Positions 41,640-50,244 of a stretch of 64,000 bases of DNA are shown piece after piece. Below the pieces are notes generated by a model. That model searched no databases, had not been told where the DNA came from, and saw nothing but the letters and a program-made list of their open reading frames with translations. This DNA comes from Amaricoccus sp047275745. GTDB taxonomy: Bacteria; Pseudomonadota; Alphaproteobacteria; Rhodobacterales; Rhodobacteraceae. The stretch is taken from assembly GCF_047275745.1 (NCBI RefSeq), contig NZ_JBKQWU010000003.1:178561-242560 (forward strand), written 5' to 3'. Numbering within the stretch: the stretch's first letter is position 1; each line of letters starts with the position of its first letter. The position numbers and the translations under genes are program-made.

Positions 41640-43241
41640 ATGAAATCCGAACACTCCGACGCGATCGTCATCGGCAGCGGCTTCGGCGGCGCCATCGCCG
41701 CGCTCCGCCTCGGCGAGCACGGCGTCCAGACGCTCGTGCTCGAACGGGGCAGGCATTGGCCGGTCACCGAGGAGCAGGACACGTTCTGCACCTACCGCGA
41801 ACCGGATGGCCGCGCGGCGTGGCTGAGCGATGAAACCGTCCTGTTCGAGCCGAAGCCGATCCCGCGTTTCACCGGCCTGCTGGAGCGCCTGGTCGAGGAC
41901 GGCATCACCGTCTGGTGCGCCGCCGGCGTCGGCGGCGGTTCGCTGGTCTACAACGGCTGCCACTATCAACCGCGGCGCGAGGTCTTCGAGCGGGTGTTCC
42001 CGAAGAAGATCCCCTACGACGAGATGGACAGAGTCTATTATCCGCGGGTCCGCTCGGTGGTCGAGCCGTCACCCATCCCGGGCGACATCCTTGCCAGCGA
42101 CTTCTACCTCGGCAGCCGCGTCTTCGCCGAGCAGGCGGCATTCGCGGGTCTCGGGGCGAAGCGGCTCGACATCGCCATCGACTGGGATCTGGTGCGCGAG
42201 GAGATCGAGGGCGGCAAGCATCCGGCGGCCATCGCAGGCGAGATCTGGTATGGCCTCAACAGCGGGGCGAAACGGAGCGTCGACCACAATTACCTGGATC
42301 GCGCCCTGAAGACCGGACATGTCGAGATCCGGTCCCTGCACCGGGTCACCGAAATCGGCGAAGCCGGGAACGGCGGCTACCGGATCGCCTGCGAGCGCAT
42401 AGACGAACAGGGCAACGTGGTCGAATCCGTGGAATTTACCACGGAGCGGCTGTTCCTCGCCGCCGGCTCGGTTGGAACGACCAAGCTCCTGGTCCGGGCG
42501 AAGGGCCGCCAGGCTCTGCGCGGGCTGAACGAGTTCGTCGGCAAGGACTGGGGCAACAACGGCGATACCTTTGCCACGCGCTATGTCTCCACCCGGACCA
42601 ATCCCGGCCAGGGCGGCACGGCCTCGGTCGTCATCGAGCATCCGGACAATCCGATCCTGCCGACCTCGCTCATCGTCTATCCCGAATGGGATGCGCCCGA
42701 GGGAACCCTGACCACCCTCGGCATGACCCTGCCCGCGGATCTCGGCGAGTGCGCCTATGACCCGGAGACCGGACAGGCGGTCGTGCGCTGGCGGAGCGAT
42801 ACCCCGGCCAATGCGAGGATGCTCGACGCGGTCAATCTGACCTACAAGCTGCTCAACGACGCCAACCCCTACGACCTGCCGCCGGAGGGGAGTCTCAGCT
42901 TCTCCGGTCACTTCCACTGCCCGATCAACGGCTTCCCGGAACGGTCACATCTGAACGCCGGCCAGCACGAGATCACCTCGGCCAATGGCGGGATCACCGC
43001 GCATCCGATCGGCGGCGTGGTACTCGGCAAGGCATGTGACTGGTTTGGCCGGGTCAAGGGCTATCAGGGTCTCTACGTGATCGACGGCGCGATGGTGCCG
43101 GGCGGCTGCACCGCCGCCACCAATCCGGCGCACACGATCGCCGCGCTGGCCGAACGGTGCCTGGAGACGATCATCGCGGAAGACTTCTCCCGAAAGCCCG
43201 AGGCGCGATCGCGGACGGAAGGCGTGACCGAGGCGATATGA
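41640..43241 (+). CDS. GMC family FAD oxidoreductase, cholesterol oxidase-like
   Basis: A 533-residue flavoenzyme closely patterned on class I bacterial cholesterol oxidases: FAD-binding GSGFGGAIAALRLGEHGVQ at the N-terminus, GVGGGSLVYNG, the LFLAAGSVGTTKLLVRA tract and the C-terminal YVIDGAMVPGG. The active-site histidine and asparagine are conserved as H455 (AHPIGG) and N495 (TNPAHT). Unlike secreted cholesterol oxidases there is no signal peptide, so it should be cytoplasmic. A sterol substrate is doubtful; oxidation of a sugar or other alcohol is equally possible. Its stop overlaps the next start by four bases (ATGA). Confidence 0.85.
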   Translation: MKSEHSDAIVIGSGFGGAIAALRLGEHGVQTLVLERGRHWPVTEEQDTFCTYREPDGRAAWLSDETVLFEPKPIPRFTGLLERLVEDGITVWCAAGVGGGSLVYNGCHYQPRREVFERVFPKKIPYDEMDRVYYPRVRSVVEPSPIPGDILASDFYLGSRVFAEQAAFAGLGAKRLDIAIDWDLVREEIEGGKHPAAIAGEIWYGLNSGAKRSVDHNYLDRALKTGHVEIRSLHRVTEIGEAGNGGYRIACERIDEQGNVVESVEFTTERLFLAAGSVGTTKLLVRAKGRQALRGLNEFVGKDWGNNGDTFATRYVSTRTNPGQGGTASVVIEHPDNPILPTSLIVYPEWDAPEGTLTTLGMTLPADLGECAYDPETGQAVVRWRSDTPANARMLDAVNLTYKLLNDANPYDLPPEGSLSFSGHFHCPINGFPERSHLNAGQHEITSANGGITAHPIGGVVLGKACDWFGRVKGYQGLYVIDGAMVPGGCTAATNPAHTIAALAERCLETIIAEDFSRKPEARSRTEGVTEAI

Positions 43242-44032
43242 CCTACGGGCAGGGAGCGCTCATCGTCGCCGCCTGCTGCGTGATCGCGGCGACGATGGGT
43301 TTCGCCGCGTTCCGCCTGACCCATGTCGATCTGCGCCGAAATCATCATGAGGTCGGAGGCATGATCTTCCTGCAGGTCGGTGTCGTCTACGGCGTCGTCC
43401 TCGCCTTCGTCTTCGCGCAGGTCTTCGAGGAGATCACGGTCGCCTCCGACGCCGTCAACGCGGAGCGCGGCGACCTGCACGCCATCGCAGCGCTGGCAAG
43501 CGCGCTGCCGCCGGACTCGGCCCGTGCGCTGCGCGAAGCGATCGTCGGCTATGTCGACGCCGTGATTTCGGAGGAATGGCCGGCAATGGACGAGAACCGC
43601 GAGGAGAGCCCGGTCGCACGCGCGCGGTTCAACAGGATGCTGCTGGTTGCCTCCGGGATCGACGTCGCCGGTGGCGAAGCGGCGGCGGCGCGTGACCACA
43701 TCATGGACCTCCTGCTCGATGCCCAGGCGAGCAGGGCGACGCGGATCCATGAGTCCGGGAACGGTGTCCCCCAACTCATCTGGATTCTGCTGATCGGGTC
43801 CGCCGTCCTGCTGCAGTTGTTCGTCGTCTTCTCCGGCACGGAGTACATGTATTCGCACGTCATGTTCTCGACGACATTCTCGCTGCTCGTCTCGTCAATT
43901 CTGGTCGTGATCGCGCTGATGAACTATCCGTTCTCGGGCTCGATGCGGCTGAGTTCCTCGGAATTCGCCGCGACACTCGCGAGAGTAAACCAGAGCTTCC
44001 ATGACGCGGGCCGCTCGGCGGAACTGAACTGA
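43238..44032 (+). CDS. DUF4239 (bestrophin-like) membrane protein
   Basis: A 264-residue inner-membrane protein of the DUF4239 family. Two N-terminal helices (about residues 8-28 and 45-68) precede a cytoplasmic or periplasmic helical domain (about 70-180), and two C-terminal helices (about 185-235) follow. The family has been related to bestrophin-like channels, but function is unproven. The ATG at 43238 overlaps the GMC stop codon, implying coupled translation and a link to that enzyme. It is the last gene of the six-gene run and is convergent with the aldehyde dehydrogenase gene. Confidence 0.78.
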   Translation: MTYGQGALIVAACCVIAATMGFAAFRLTHVDLRRNHHEVGGMIFLQVGVVYGVVLAFVFAQVFEEITVASDAVNAERGDLHAIAALASALPPDSARALREAIVGYVDAVISEEWPAMDENREESPVARARFNRMLLVASGIDVAGGEAAAARDHIMDLLLDAQASRATRIHESGNGVPQLIWILLIGSAVLLQLFVVFSGTEYMYSHVMFSTTFSLLVSSILVVIALMNYPFSGSMRLSSSEFAATLARVNQSFHDAGRSAELN

Positions 44033-44171
44033 CCGGGCTTCCGTCCCCATCCGCGGTGCCACATCCTTGCTCACCCGTGATCGCCGGCGCGTCCGCGCCC
44101 GAGTTCGCCGGCGTTCGAACCGGGCCGCCCCGAGCGGGGGCGGCGCGGTGGCGCGCCGGCCCTCGCCCGGA

Positions 44172-45572
44172 TCAGGAGAACATCACCTGGACGCTGGTGT
44201 TCTCCTTCAGCCCCTCCTCGGCGAACTGGACGCCGAAGCCCGACTGCTTGACGCCGCCGAACGGGGCGTTCGGCTGGATCGCGCCGTGGCGGTTGATCCA
44301 GACGGAGCCGCATTCGAGCCGCCGTCCGACCGCCTTGGCCGCGTCGATGTCGGAGGACCAGATCGAGCCGCCGAGGCCGTTCTGGCTGTCGTTCGCCGCC
44401 GCGACCGCCGCGTCGATGTCCGAATAGCGGATGATCGGCAGCGCCGGGCCGAACTGTTCCTCATCCACCAGGGCGTCACCATTGGCGAGATCGGCGACGA
44501 TCGTCGGCGGGAAGAACAGCCCCTCGCCCGGCGCACCGCCGAGCAGAACCTTGCCGCGCCCGACCGCGTCGGCGACGAGATGCGAGACCTTGTCGAACTG
44601 CATCCGGTTCTGGACCGGTCCGAGGATCGAGGTCTCGTCGAGGCCATTGCCGACCTGGACGCCGCGGGCATAGGCGACCAGCGCCTCGCAGACCGCGTCG
44701 TGGATGTCGTCATGGACATAGAGCCGCTTCATCGCGGCGCAGGTCTGGCCGTTGTTGAGGAAGGCACCCCAGAACAGCCCCTCGGCGATCTTCTCCGGGT
44801 CGGCGTCGGGCAAAACGATGCCGGCGTCATTGCCGCCCAGTTCGAGCGTCAGGCGCTTCAGGTTCTCCGCCGCCGAGCGCATGACGTGGCGGCCGGTCGC
44901 GGTGGAGCCGGTGAAGACGATCTTGTCGATCCCGGCATGCGTGGCCATCGCCGCGCCGACATTGAAGCCCTGATCGTTGCCGGTGACGGCGTTCAGCACG
45001 CCCGCCGGAAGCACCTCGTTCACCAGTTCCACCATCCTGAGCGTCGAGAGCGGCGTCAGGGGCGAGGGTTTCAGCACGACGGTGTTCCCCGCCCGGAGCG
45101 CGGGCAGATAGTGCCAGACCGCGATCATGACCGGGAAGTTCCAGGGCGTGATCGAGCCGACGACGCCGAGGGGCTTTCGCGCGAGCTCGATCCTGCCCTC
45201 GTTGGTATCCTGCAGCACTTCCGGCGGCAGGGAGAGGCCCGCGGTATATCCGGCCCAGGCGGCGGCGCCGCCAAGCTCCCAGCGCGAGCCGAACCCGTTC
45301 AGCGGCTTGCCCTGCTCGCGGGTGAGCAGATGCGCCAGTTCCTCGGCGCTCGCGGTGATCGTCTCCGCCACGGCGCGGCAGGCGGCGCCGCGGGCGTCGT
45401 CGCTCATGCCGGCCCAGCCCGGGGCCGCTTCGCGGGCCGCCGCGACGGCGCGGTCGAGATCGGCGGCGCTGGCGTTCGGGGCGGTGTCCACCACCTCGCC
45501 CGTCGCGGGGTTGCGAACCTCGAAACGGTCCGCGGACGTGGCGGCCTCGCCGCCGATGATCATGTCGAACAT
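44172..45572 (-). CDS. NAD(P)-dependent aldehyde dehydrogenase
   Basis: A 466-residue ALDH-superfamily enzyme. Catalytic glutamate in LTLELGGND and nucleophilic cysteine in NNGQTCAAMKR are present, along with PWNFPVMIAVWHYLPAL. It oxidises an aldehyde to the acid; the subtype is not clear, and it is somewhat short of the GABA/betaine aldehyde groups. The ATG at 45572 (GGAG six bases upstream) is preferred over 45596. Last gene of the APC-sulfatase operon, which suggests it finishes breakdown of the aldehyde released by the PuuB-like amine oxidase. Confidence 0.9.
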   Translation of the reverse strand: MFDMIIGGEAATSADRFEVRNPATGEVVDTAPNASAADLDRAVAAAREAAPGWAGMSDDARGAACRAVAETITASAEELAHLLTREQGKPLNGFGSRWELGGAAAWAGYTAGLSLPPEVLQDTNEGRIELARKPLGVVGSITPWNFPVMIAVWHYLPALRAGNTVVLKPSPLTPLSTLRMVELVNEVLPAGVLNAVTGNDQGFNVGAAMATHAGIDKIVFTGSTATGRHVMRSAAENLKRLTLELGGNDAGIVLPDADPEKIAEGLFWGAFLNNGQTCAAMKRLYVHDDIHDAVCEALVAYARGVQVGNGLDETSILGPVQNRMQFDKVSHLVADAVGRGKVLLGGAPGEGLFFPPTIVADLANGDALVDEEQFGPALPIIRYSDIDAAVAAANDSQNGLGGSIWSSDIDAAKAVGRRLECGSVWINRHGAIQPNAPFGGVKQSGFGVQFAEEGLKENTSVQVMFS

Positions 45573-45660
45573 TGGGGTCTCCTGCGCGGGGGTCACGCCC
45601 CGTCTCTACGGAATTGGGTCTCTTCGGGGAGTGAGGCCCCGCGGGGGGCCTCTTTTCGGG

Positions 45661-45873
45661 TCAGTCGGCCGGGGCCGGCACGTCGCGGGGACGCGCCACC
45701 GCGATGGCCTGCGTGATCACCTCCGCGTCGCCGATGTGGTTGGCGAGCGTCAGCGCGAGCTTCGCCCAGACCTTCAGGCTCTCGGCTTCGGTGAGGCCCT
45801 CGTGCAGGGTGACGAGCCGCTCGTAGACATCGTCGGGGCTCCGGAGGTTCGGGGCGGTGTTCAGTTCAGCCAT
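45661..45873 (-). CDS. DUF2783 small protein
   Basis: A 70-residue acidic, mostly helical protein; the MAELNTAPNLRSPDDVYERLVTLHEGL pattern and LALTLANHIGD tract match DUF2783, a family found almost exclusively beside MhpA-type flavin monooxygenases. The role is unknown, perhaps as a subunit or stability factor of the monooxygenase. Its start overlaps the end of the monooxygenase gene by 13 bases, indicating coupled translation. Confidence 0.8.
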   Translation of the reverse strand: MAELNTAPNLRSPDDVYERLVTLHEGLTEAESLKVWAKLALTLANHIGDAEVITQAIAVARPRDVPAPAD

Positions 45874-47456
45874 TGCTTGCCTCCCTTGGCATGGGCGAGC
45901 GCCGCGTCGATCGCGGCCGGATCGGGCGTCTTCCACCGCGCCGCGACATAGTGATCGGGGCGGATCAGGCAGGCGCCGCCGTCTCCGAGCCCCAGCCGGT
46001 CCGCGGCGAGGCCATCGACCTCGATCAGCCGGACGGCGGCGGGCACCCTACCGGTCCAGCCCCGGGCGAGGACGACGAACTCGTCGCCGATCGCCTCGAG
46101 CAGCCAGCCGTCGCCGTGCGGCGCGTCGAGCACCGGAGCGCCGGGCGCGACACCGTTCGCCCAGCCGTCGGCGTCCGGCGTCGAGAGCGGGCTTGCCGGG
46201 TAGTGGACGGCGGTCGAGAGCCGGCCCGAATTCACGATGGGCCGCGCGAAGGCGTGGTCACGCGCGAGTTCGAGCACCGCGTCGCGCAGCGCCTGGCTGG
46301 CGGGGGATTTCGGCGTCAGGAAGTCGGTGGAGCGGGTCGAGTTCAGGATGTTCTCGTCCGCCGTGGCGATCGCCTCCTCGTTGTAGGTCTCGATCAGACC
46401 GGCCCCGGCCTCGCCCCTGAGCACGAGATCGAGCTTCCAGCCGAGGTTGTCCACATCGGCGAAGCCGCCGTTGCAGCCACGCGCGCCGAAGGGCGAAACG
46501 AGATGCGCCGAGTCACCGGCGAAGACCACCCGGCCATGCACGAACCGCGCCATCCGCCGGCACTGGAAGGTGTAGACCGAATACCATTCGCGCTCGAACT
46601 CGACATCGGGCCCGAGCATCGCCCGCACGAAGGGCTCGACATTCTCCGGCTGGATCGCGGCCTTCCGGTCGACGTCCCAGCCAAGCTGGAAGTCGAGGCG
46701 CCAGACATCGTCGGGCTGCTTGTGCATCAGCGCCGATCGGCCGGGGTTGAACGGCGGATCGAACCAGAACCAGCGCTCCGACGGCATCTCGTGCTTCATC
46801 CGGATGTCGGCGATCAGGAAATTGTCCTCGAAGACCCGGCCCTCGAAATCGAGCCCGAGCTTGTCGCGCACCGTGGAGCGCGAGCCGTCGCAGGCGATCA
46901 GCCATTCCGCCCTGAGCTTGTAGGCCCCGCCCTCGTCCGCGATGACGGCGAGTTCCACGCCGTCGTTTCTCGGTGTGACGTCCTCGACGCGGTGGCCCCA
47001 GCGGATCTCGACGTTGGGCAGTTTCTCGACGCCGTCGAGCAGGAATTCCTCGATGTAGTACTGCTGGATGTTGATGAAGCCGGGACGCTTCTGATCCTTC
47101 ACCGGCAGCATGTCGAACTGATAGACCGGTTCGCCACCGTCGCGCCAGAAGACCTTGCCGACGTTCCATGTCACGCCCTTCTCGACGGCGGGATCGCCGA
47201 CGCCGAGGCGGTCGAGAATGTCGAGCGAGCGCTTCGAGAAGCAGATCGCCTTCGAGGCATGGGCGATGAAGTCGAGCCGGTTCAGCACCACGACCTCATG
47301 CCCGCGACGGCCGAGGTCGAGCGCCATCGCGAGGCCGACCGGGCCCGCGCCGACGATGACGACGGGCGCGGTGTCGGTCGGCGAGTCCGGCGTCGGGATG
47401 GGCGCCGGGGTGGCGCCGATATCCTTGTAGACCGGGATTCCGGGAATGTTTGCCAT
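45861..47456 (-). CDS. FAD-dependent monooxygenase, MhpA-like
   Basis: A 531-residue aromatic-ring hydroxylase of the 3-(3-hydroxyphenyl)propionate hydroxylase (PHBH) group. FAD-binding GAGPVGLAMALDLGRRG, the DGSRSTVRDKLGL tract and the second FAD motif GDSAHLVSPFGARGCNGG are all present, and a thioredoxin-like C-terminal domain (about 420-525) follows. It hydroxylates a phenolic substrate using NAD(P)H and oxygen. No ring-cleavage dioxygenase lies in the operon. Starts 9 bases after the MBL-fold gene stop. Confidence 0.88.
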   Translation of the reverse strand: MANIPGIPVYKDIGATPAPIPTPDSPTDTAPVVIVGAGPVGLAMALDLGRRGHEVVVLNRLDFIAHASKAICFSKRSLDILDRLGVGDPAVEKGVTWNVGKVFWRDGGEPVYQFDMLPVKDQKRPGFINIQQYYIEEFLLDGVEKLPNVEIRWGHRVEDVTPRNDGVELAVIADEGGAYKLRAEWLIACDGSRSTVRDKLGLDFEGRVFEDNFLIADIRMKHEMPSERWFWFDPPFNPGRSALMHKQPDDVWRLDFQLGWDVDRKAAIQPENVEPFVRAMLGPDVEFEREWYSVYTFQCRRMARFVHGRVVFAGDSAHLVSPFGARGCNGGFADVDNLGWKLDLVLRGEAGAGLIETYNEEAIATADENILNSTRSTDFLTPKSPASQALRDAVLELARDHAFARPIVNSGRLSTAVHYPASPLSTPDADGWANGVAPGAPVLDAPHGDGWLLEAIGDEFVVLARGWTGRVPAAVRLIEVDGLAADRLGLGDGGACLIRPDHYVAARWKTPDPAAIDAALAHAKGGKQWLN

Positions 47457-47465
47457 TTCGCCACC

Positions 47466-48425
47466 TCAGCCCTGAAGTTTCGCCCAGACCTCGCGGTCGC
47501 GCTCGGCCGTCCAGATCCGCGGGTTCTCGATACCGTCGAACTCGTCCCAGAGCCGCTGCACGTCGAAGGGCAGGCAATGCTCGAAGATCGGCCAGGCACC
47601 GAATTCGGGAGCGAGCGCGTCGCGCGTCGCCTCGAAGGCCTCCTTGAGATCGCCGCCCGCCTTGTGGACGCGGCCGACGTTCTCGATCATGCCGTTGAGG
47701 AACATCCGCGTCTGCTCGACGGCGGCGTCGGTCTCGGCGGTCCCGCGCGAGACGGCGCCGCGGCCGCCGATCAGGTTTTCCGAGCGATAGGCCTTGACGT
47801 TATCGAGCGTCTTGCCCGCCCAGTCGAAGTGATAGGCGTCGCCGGTGTAGAGCGCGGCCTTCGACTCGACGAGATCGCCGGCGAAGAGCGTGCGGCTCTT
47901 GTCGTGCCAGACGACGATATCGCCACCGGTATGCCCCCGGCCGAGGAAGCGCAGGTCGAGCCGGCCCCGGTCACCGCCGAGCTCGATCGCCATGTCCGTG
48001 CCGAAGGTGATGGTCGGCCAGGTGAGGCCCGGCACCTCATCGGCGTTCTTGGCGAGGCGCGGCATGCGGCCAAACTCGCTCTTCCAGTCCTCGAGCCCGC
48101 GCTCGGCCACGAAATCGCGCGAGGTTTCGGACATGATGATGTCCCCGGCCTCGAAGGCGCTGGCGCCGAGGACGCGCACGGCGTGGTAATGGGTGAGGAT
48201 CAGGAAGCGTACCGGCTTGTCGGTCTGCTCGCGCAGGATGCTCAGCCAGTCGCGCGTGGCCGAGGGCGTGGCGCGGCTCTCGATCGCGACGAGAAAGTCC
48301 TCGCCTTCGATCGCGCCGACATTCGGGTCGCCCTCGGCGGTCAGCGCGTAGACGCCGTCGCCAAGGATTTCGAGCGTGTCGGTCTTCTGAACGGTGTCGG
48401 CGGAGGATGCGAACGGCTTGGTCAT
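47466..48425 (-). CDS. MBL-fold hydrolase with altered metal motif
   Basis: A 319-residue metallo-beta-lactamase-fold protein. The usual HxHxDH metal motif reads H79-Y-H81-A-V83-R84, so the aspartate and third histidine are replaced; later ligands in GRGHTGGD and FAGDLVES are retained. It may therefore bind only one metal ion or have a non-standard activity. No signal peptide. The ATG at 48425 starts the homologous region; a much longer upstream frame is spurious. It lies between the cupin and the monooxygenase, so a role in processing the hydroxylated product is possible but unproven. Confidence 0.85.
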   Translation of the reverse strand: MTKPFASSADTVQKTDTLEILGDGVYALTAEGDPNVGAIEGEDFLVAIESRATPSATRDWLSILREQTDKPVRFLILTHYHAVRVLGASAFEAGDIIMSETSRDFVAERGLEDWKSEFGRMPRLAKNADEVPGLTWPTITFGTDMAIELGGDRGRLDLRFLGRGHTGGDIVVWHDKSRTLFAGDLVESKAALYTGDAYHFDWAGKTLDNVKAYRSENLIGGRGAVSRGTAETDAAVEQTRMFLNGMIENVGRVHKAGGDLKEAFEATRDALAPEFGAWPIFEHCLPFDVQRLWDEFDGIENPRIWTAERDREVWAKLQG

Positions 48426-48466
48426 GATGTCCCTCCAGGGAATGACGGGTTTCGGGGAGGCTCCGG

Positions 48467-48823
48467 TCAGGCGGCCGCGAAATAGTTCTTCACGAAGCGG
48501 TCCGAAGTCACGTCCCAGAGAACCGGCGTGCCCTTCTCGACGAACCAGGCGTCGCCGACGCCATAGGTCTTCGTGGCACCGGTACGCTCGTCGGTCAGCG
48601 TGGCGGTGCCTTCCACCACGACCGCGTGCTCGGTGTAGGGATAGATCATGCGGAACCGGCCGCGCGTCACCGCGAAATAGCCGCAGGAGAGCGGGTCGGT
48701 CGGCGCTCCGAAGATCATCTTGCCGGAGGCCTTGAGATCGCCTTCGATCATCTCGGCGCCGAGATCGGCGACGGTGCCCCAGGGGTCGAGGGTCGGGATG
48801 GTGTCGGTGGAAATGTCGAGCAT
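48467..48823 (-). CDS. Cupin domain protein (DUF861-like)
   Basis: A 118-residue single-domain cupin of the DUF861/EutQ-like group (GYFAVTRGRFRMIYPYTEHAVVVEGTATL). The histidines expected in the first cupin motif are only partly kept, so metal binding is uncertain. It may bind a small ligand or catalyse a minor step. It sits 24 bases downstream of the PuuB-like oxidase gene in the operon; such cupins often accompany amine oxidases. GGAGAAAAACC precedes the start. Confidence 0.82.
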   Translation of the reverse strand: MLDISTDTIPTLDPWGTVADLGAEMIEGDLKASGKMIFGAPTDPLSCGYFAVTRGRFRMIYPYTEHAVVVEGTATLTDERTGATKTYGVGDAWFVEKGTPVLWDVTSDRFVKNYFAAA

Positions 48824-48847
48824 GGTTTTTCTCCTTGATATGCGGGT

Positions 48848-50170
48848 TTAACGGCGGCCGTTGAAGTAGCCGGAGAGCTGGTGCCAGGTCTTGGCGGCGG
48901 AGGTGATCCCGGCGCGCGCGACATCCCTTCCGAGGATGCTCACATGCGGGATGGAACTCATGAGGTCGTAACGGGCCGAGCCTTCGCTCATGCCTTCGGC
49001 GAGGACCTTGCAGACGATGTGGCTCGGCGTGACGCCGAAGCCGGAATAGCCCTGGACGTAGAAGGCATTGGGCCGGCCGTCGAGCGTTCCGATCTGCGGG
49101 AAGAGGTTCGCGGAACAGGCCATCGGACCGCCCCAGGCGAGTTCGACCTTCACGTCCTTCAGATACGGGAAGGTCTTGAGCATGAGCGCCCGGTTCCACG
49201 CCGCGAGATCCTGAGGGATGTAGTCGTAGAGGCGGGTGGCCGAGCCGTAAAGCAGGCGGTTCTCGTTCGTGACCCGGAAATAGTCGATGACCGGGCGAAT
49301 GTCGGAATAGGCGCCCCGGATCGGGCTGATCCTCAGGATCGTCTCTTCCGGCAGCGGCTCCGTCGCCAGCTGGAAGGCGAAGGTATTGACCGTCTTGCCG
49401 TAGATCGACGGCTCCAGCTTGTTGAGGAAGCTGTCGCAGGCCCAGAGCAGCTTCGAGGCGGTGACCTTGCCCGCGTTGGTGCGGACCGTGACGCGGTCGC
49501 CGTATTCGACGGAGATGACCGGCGAGTTCTCGAAGATCCGGCCGCCGTGGGAGACGAACGCGGCGGCCTCGCCCAGCAGCAGGTTCAGCGAATTGACATG
49601 CCCGCCGCCCATGTGCTTCAGCGCGCCCGCGTAGACGTCCGAGCCGATGATCGTCTTGACCGCCGAGCCGGTGAGCAGTTCGATATCCTCGTCGGGATCG
49701 ACGGACTTGAACTCCTCCTCCCAGGTCTTGAGCGTCTTGATCTGGCGCTGGTTGTAGGCGAGGTAGCCGTAGCCCTGACGGAAATCCGCGTCGATGTCGT
49801 AGCGGGCGATACGATCACGGATGATGCCGGCGCCGAGATTGGCGATCTTGAAGAGGGTCTCGAGCCCCTCGGGGCCGACATGCTTCCGCACGGCGTTGAG
49901 ATCATGGCCGATCCCGGCCATCACCTGTCCGCCGTTGCGGCCCGTGCCGCCATAGCCGAGGTGGCGGCCTTCGAGTACGACGATATTGGTGATGCCCTTC
50001 TCGGCCAGTTCCAGCGCGGTGTTGATGCCGGAGAAGCCGCCGCCGATCACGACGACATCGGCGTCGACATCATCGGTCAGCCGGGGAAAGGCGAGGTCGT
50101 ATTTCTTGGTGACGGTGTAGTAGTTCAGCGAGTCGAGGCGGTTCATGATCGAGGGATCGAGCGCGGTCAT
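48848..50170 (-). CDS. FAD-dependent amine/amino-acid oxidase, PuuB-like
   Basis: A 440-residue DAO-family flavoenzyme resembling gamma-glutamylputrescine oxidase (PuuB). The FAD motif GGGFSGINTALELAEKG lies near residue 40, the GYGGTGRNGGQVMAGIG tract typical of PuuB follows, and GGPMACSANLFPQIGTL is near the C-terminus. It oxidises an amine to an aldehyde, with ammonia and hydrogen peroxide released. The glutamate-putrescine ligase PuuA is not in the window, so the natural amine is unknown. The aldehyde dehydrogenase at the end of the operon could take the product. Confidence 0.88.
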   Translation of the reverse strand: MTALDPSIMNRLDSLNYYTVTKKYDLAFPRLTDDVDADVVVIGGGFSGINTALELAEKGITNIVVLEGRHLGYGGTGRNGGQVMAGIGHDLNAVRKHVGPEGLETLFKIANLGAGIIRDRIARYDIDADFRQGYGYLAYNQRQIKTLKTWEEEFKSVDPDEDIELLTGSAVKTIIGSDVYAGALKHMGGGHVNSLNLLLGEAAAFVSHGGRIFENSPVISVEYGDRVTVRTNAGKVTASKLLWACDSFLNKLEPSIYGKTVNTFAFQLATEPLPEETILRISPIRGAYSDIRPVIDYFRVTNENRLLYGSATRLYDYIPQDLAAWNRALMLKTFPYLKDVKVELAWGGPMACSANLFPQIGTLDGRPNAFYVQGYSGFGVTPSHIVCKVLAEGMSEGSARYDLMSSIPHVSILGRDVARAGITSAAKTWHQLSGYFNGRR

Positions 50171-50244
50171 CGGGGCGGACCTCCAGGTCTGTCTGGCTGG
50201 GCGCGAGCCAGCGGTTGGGGAAGAATGCGGTCAGGCGGGTCTGT

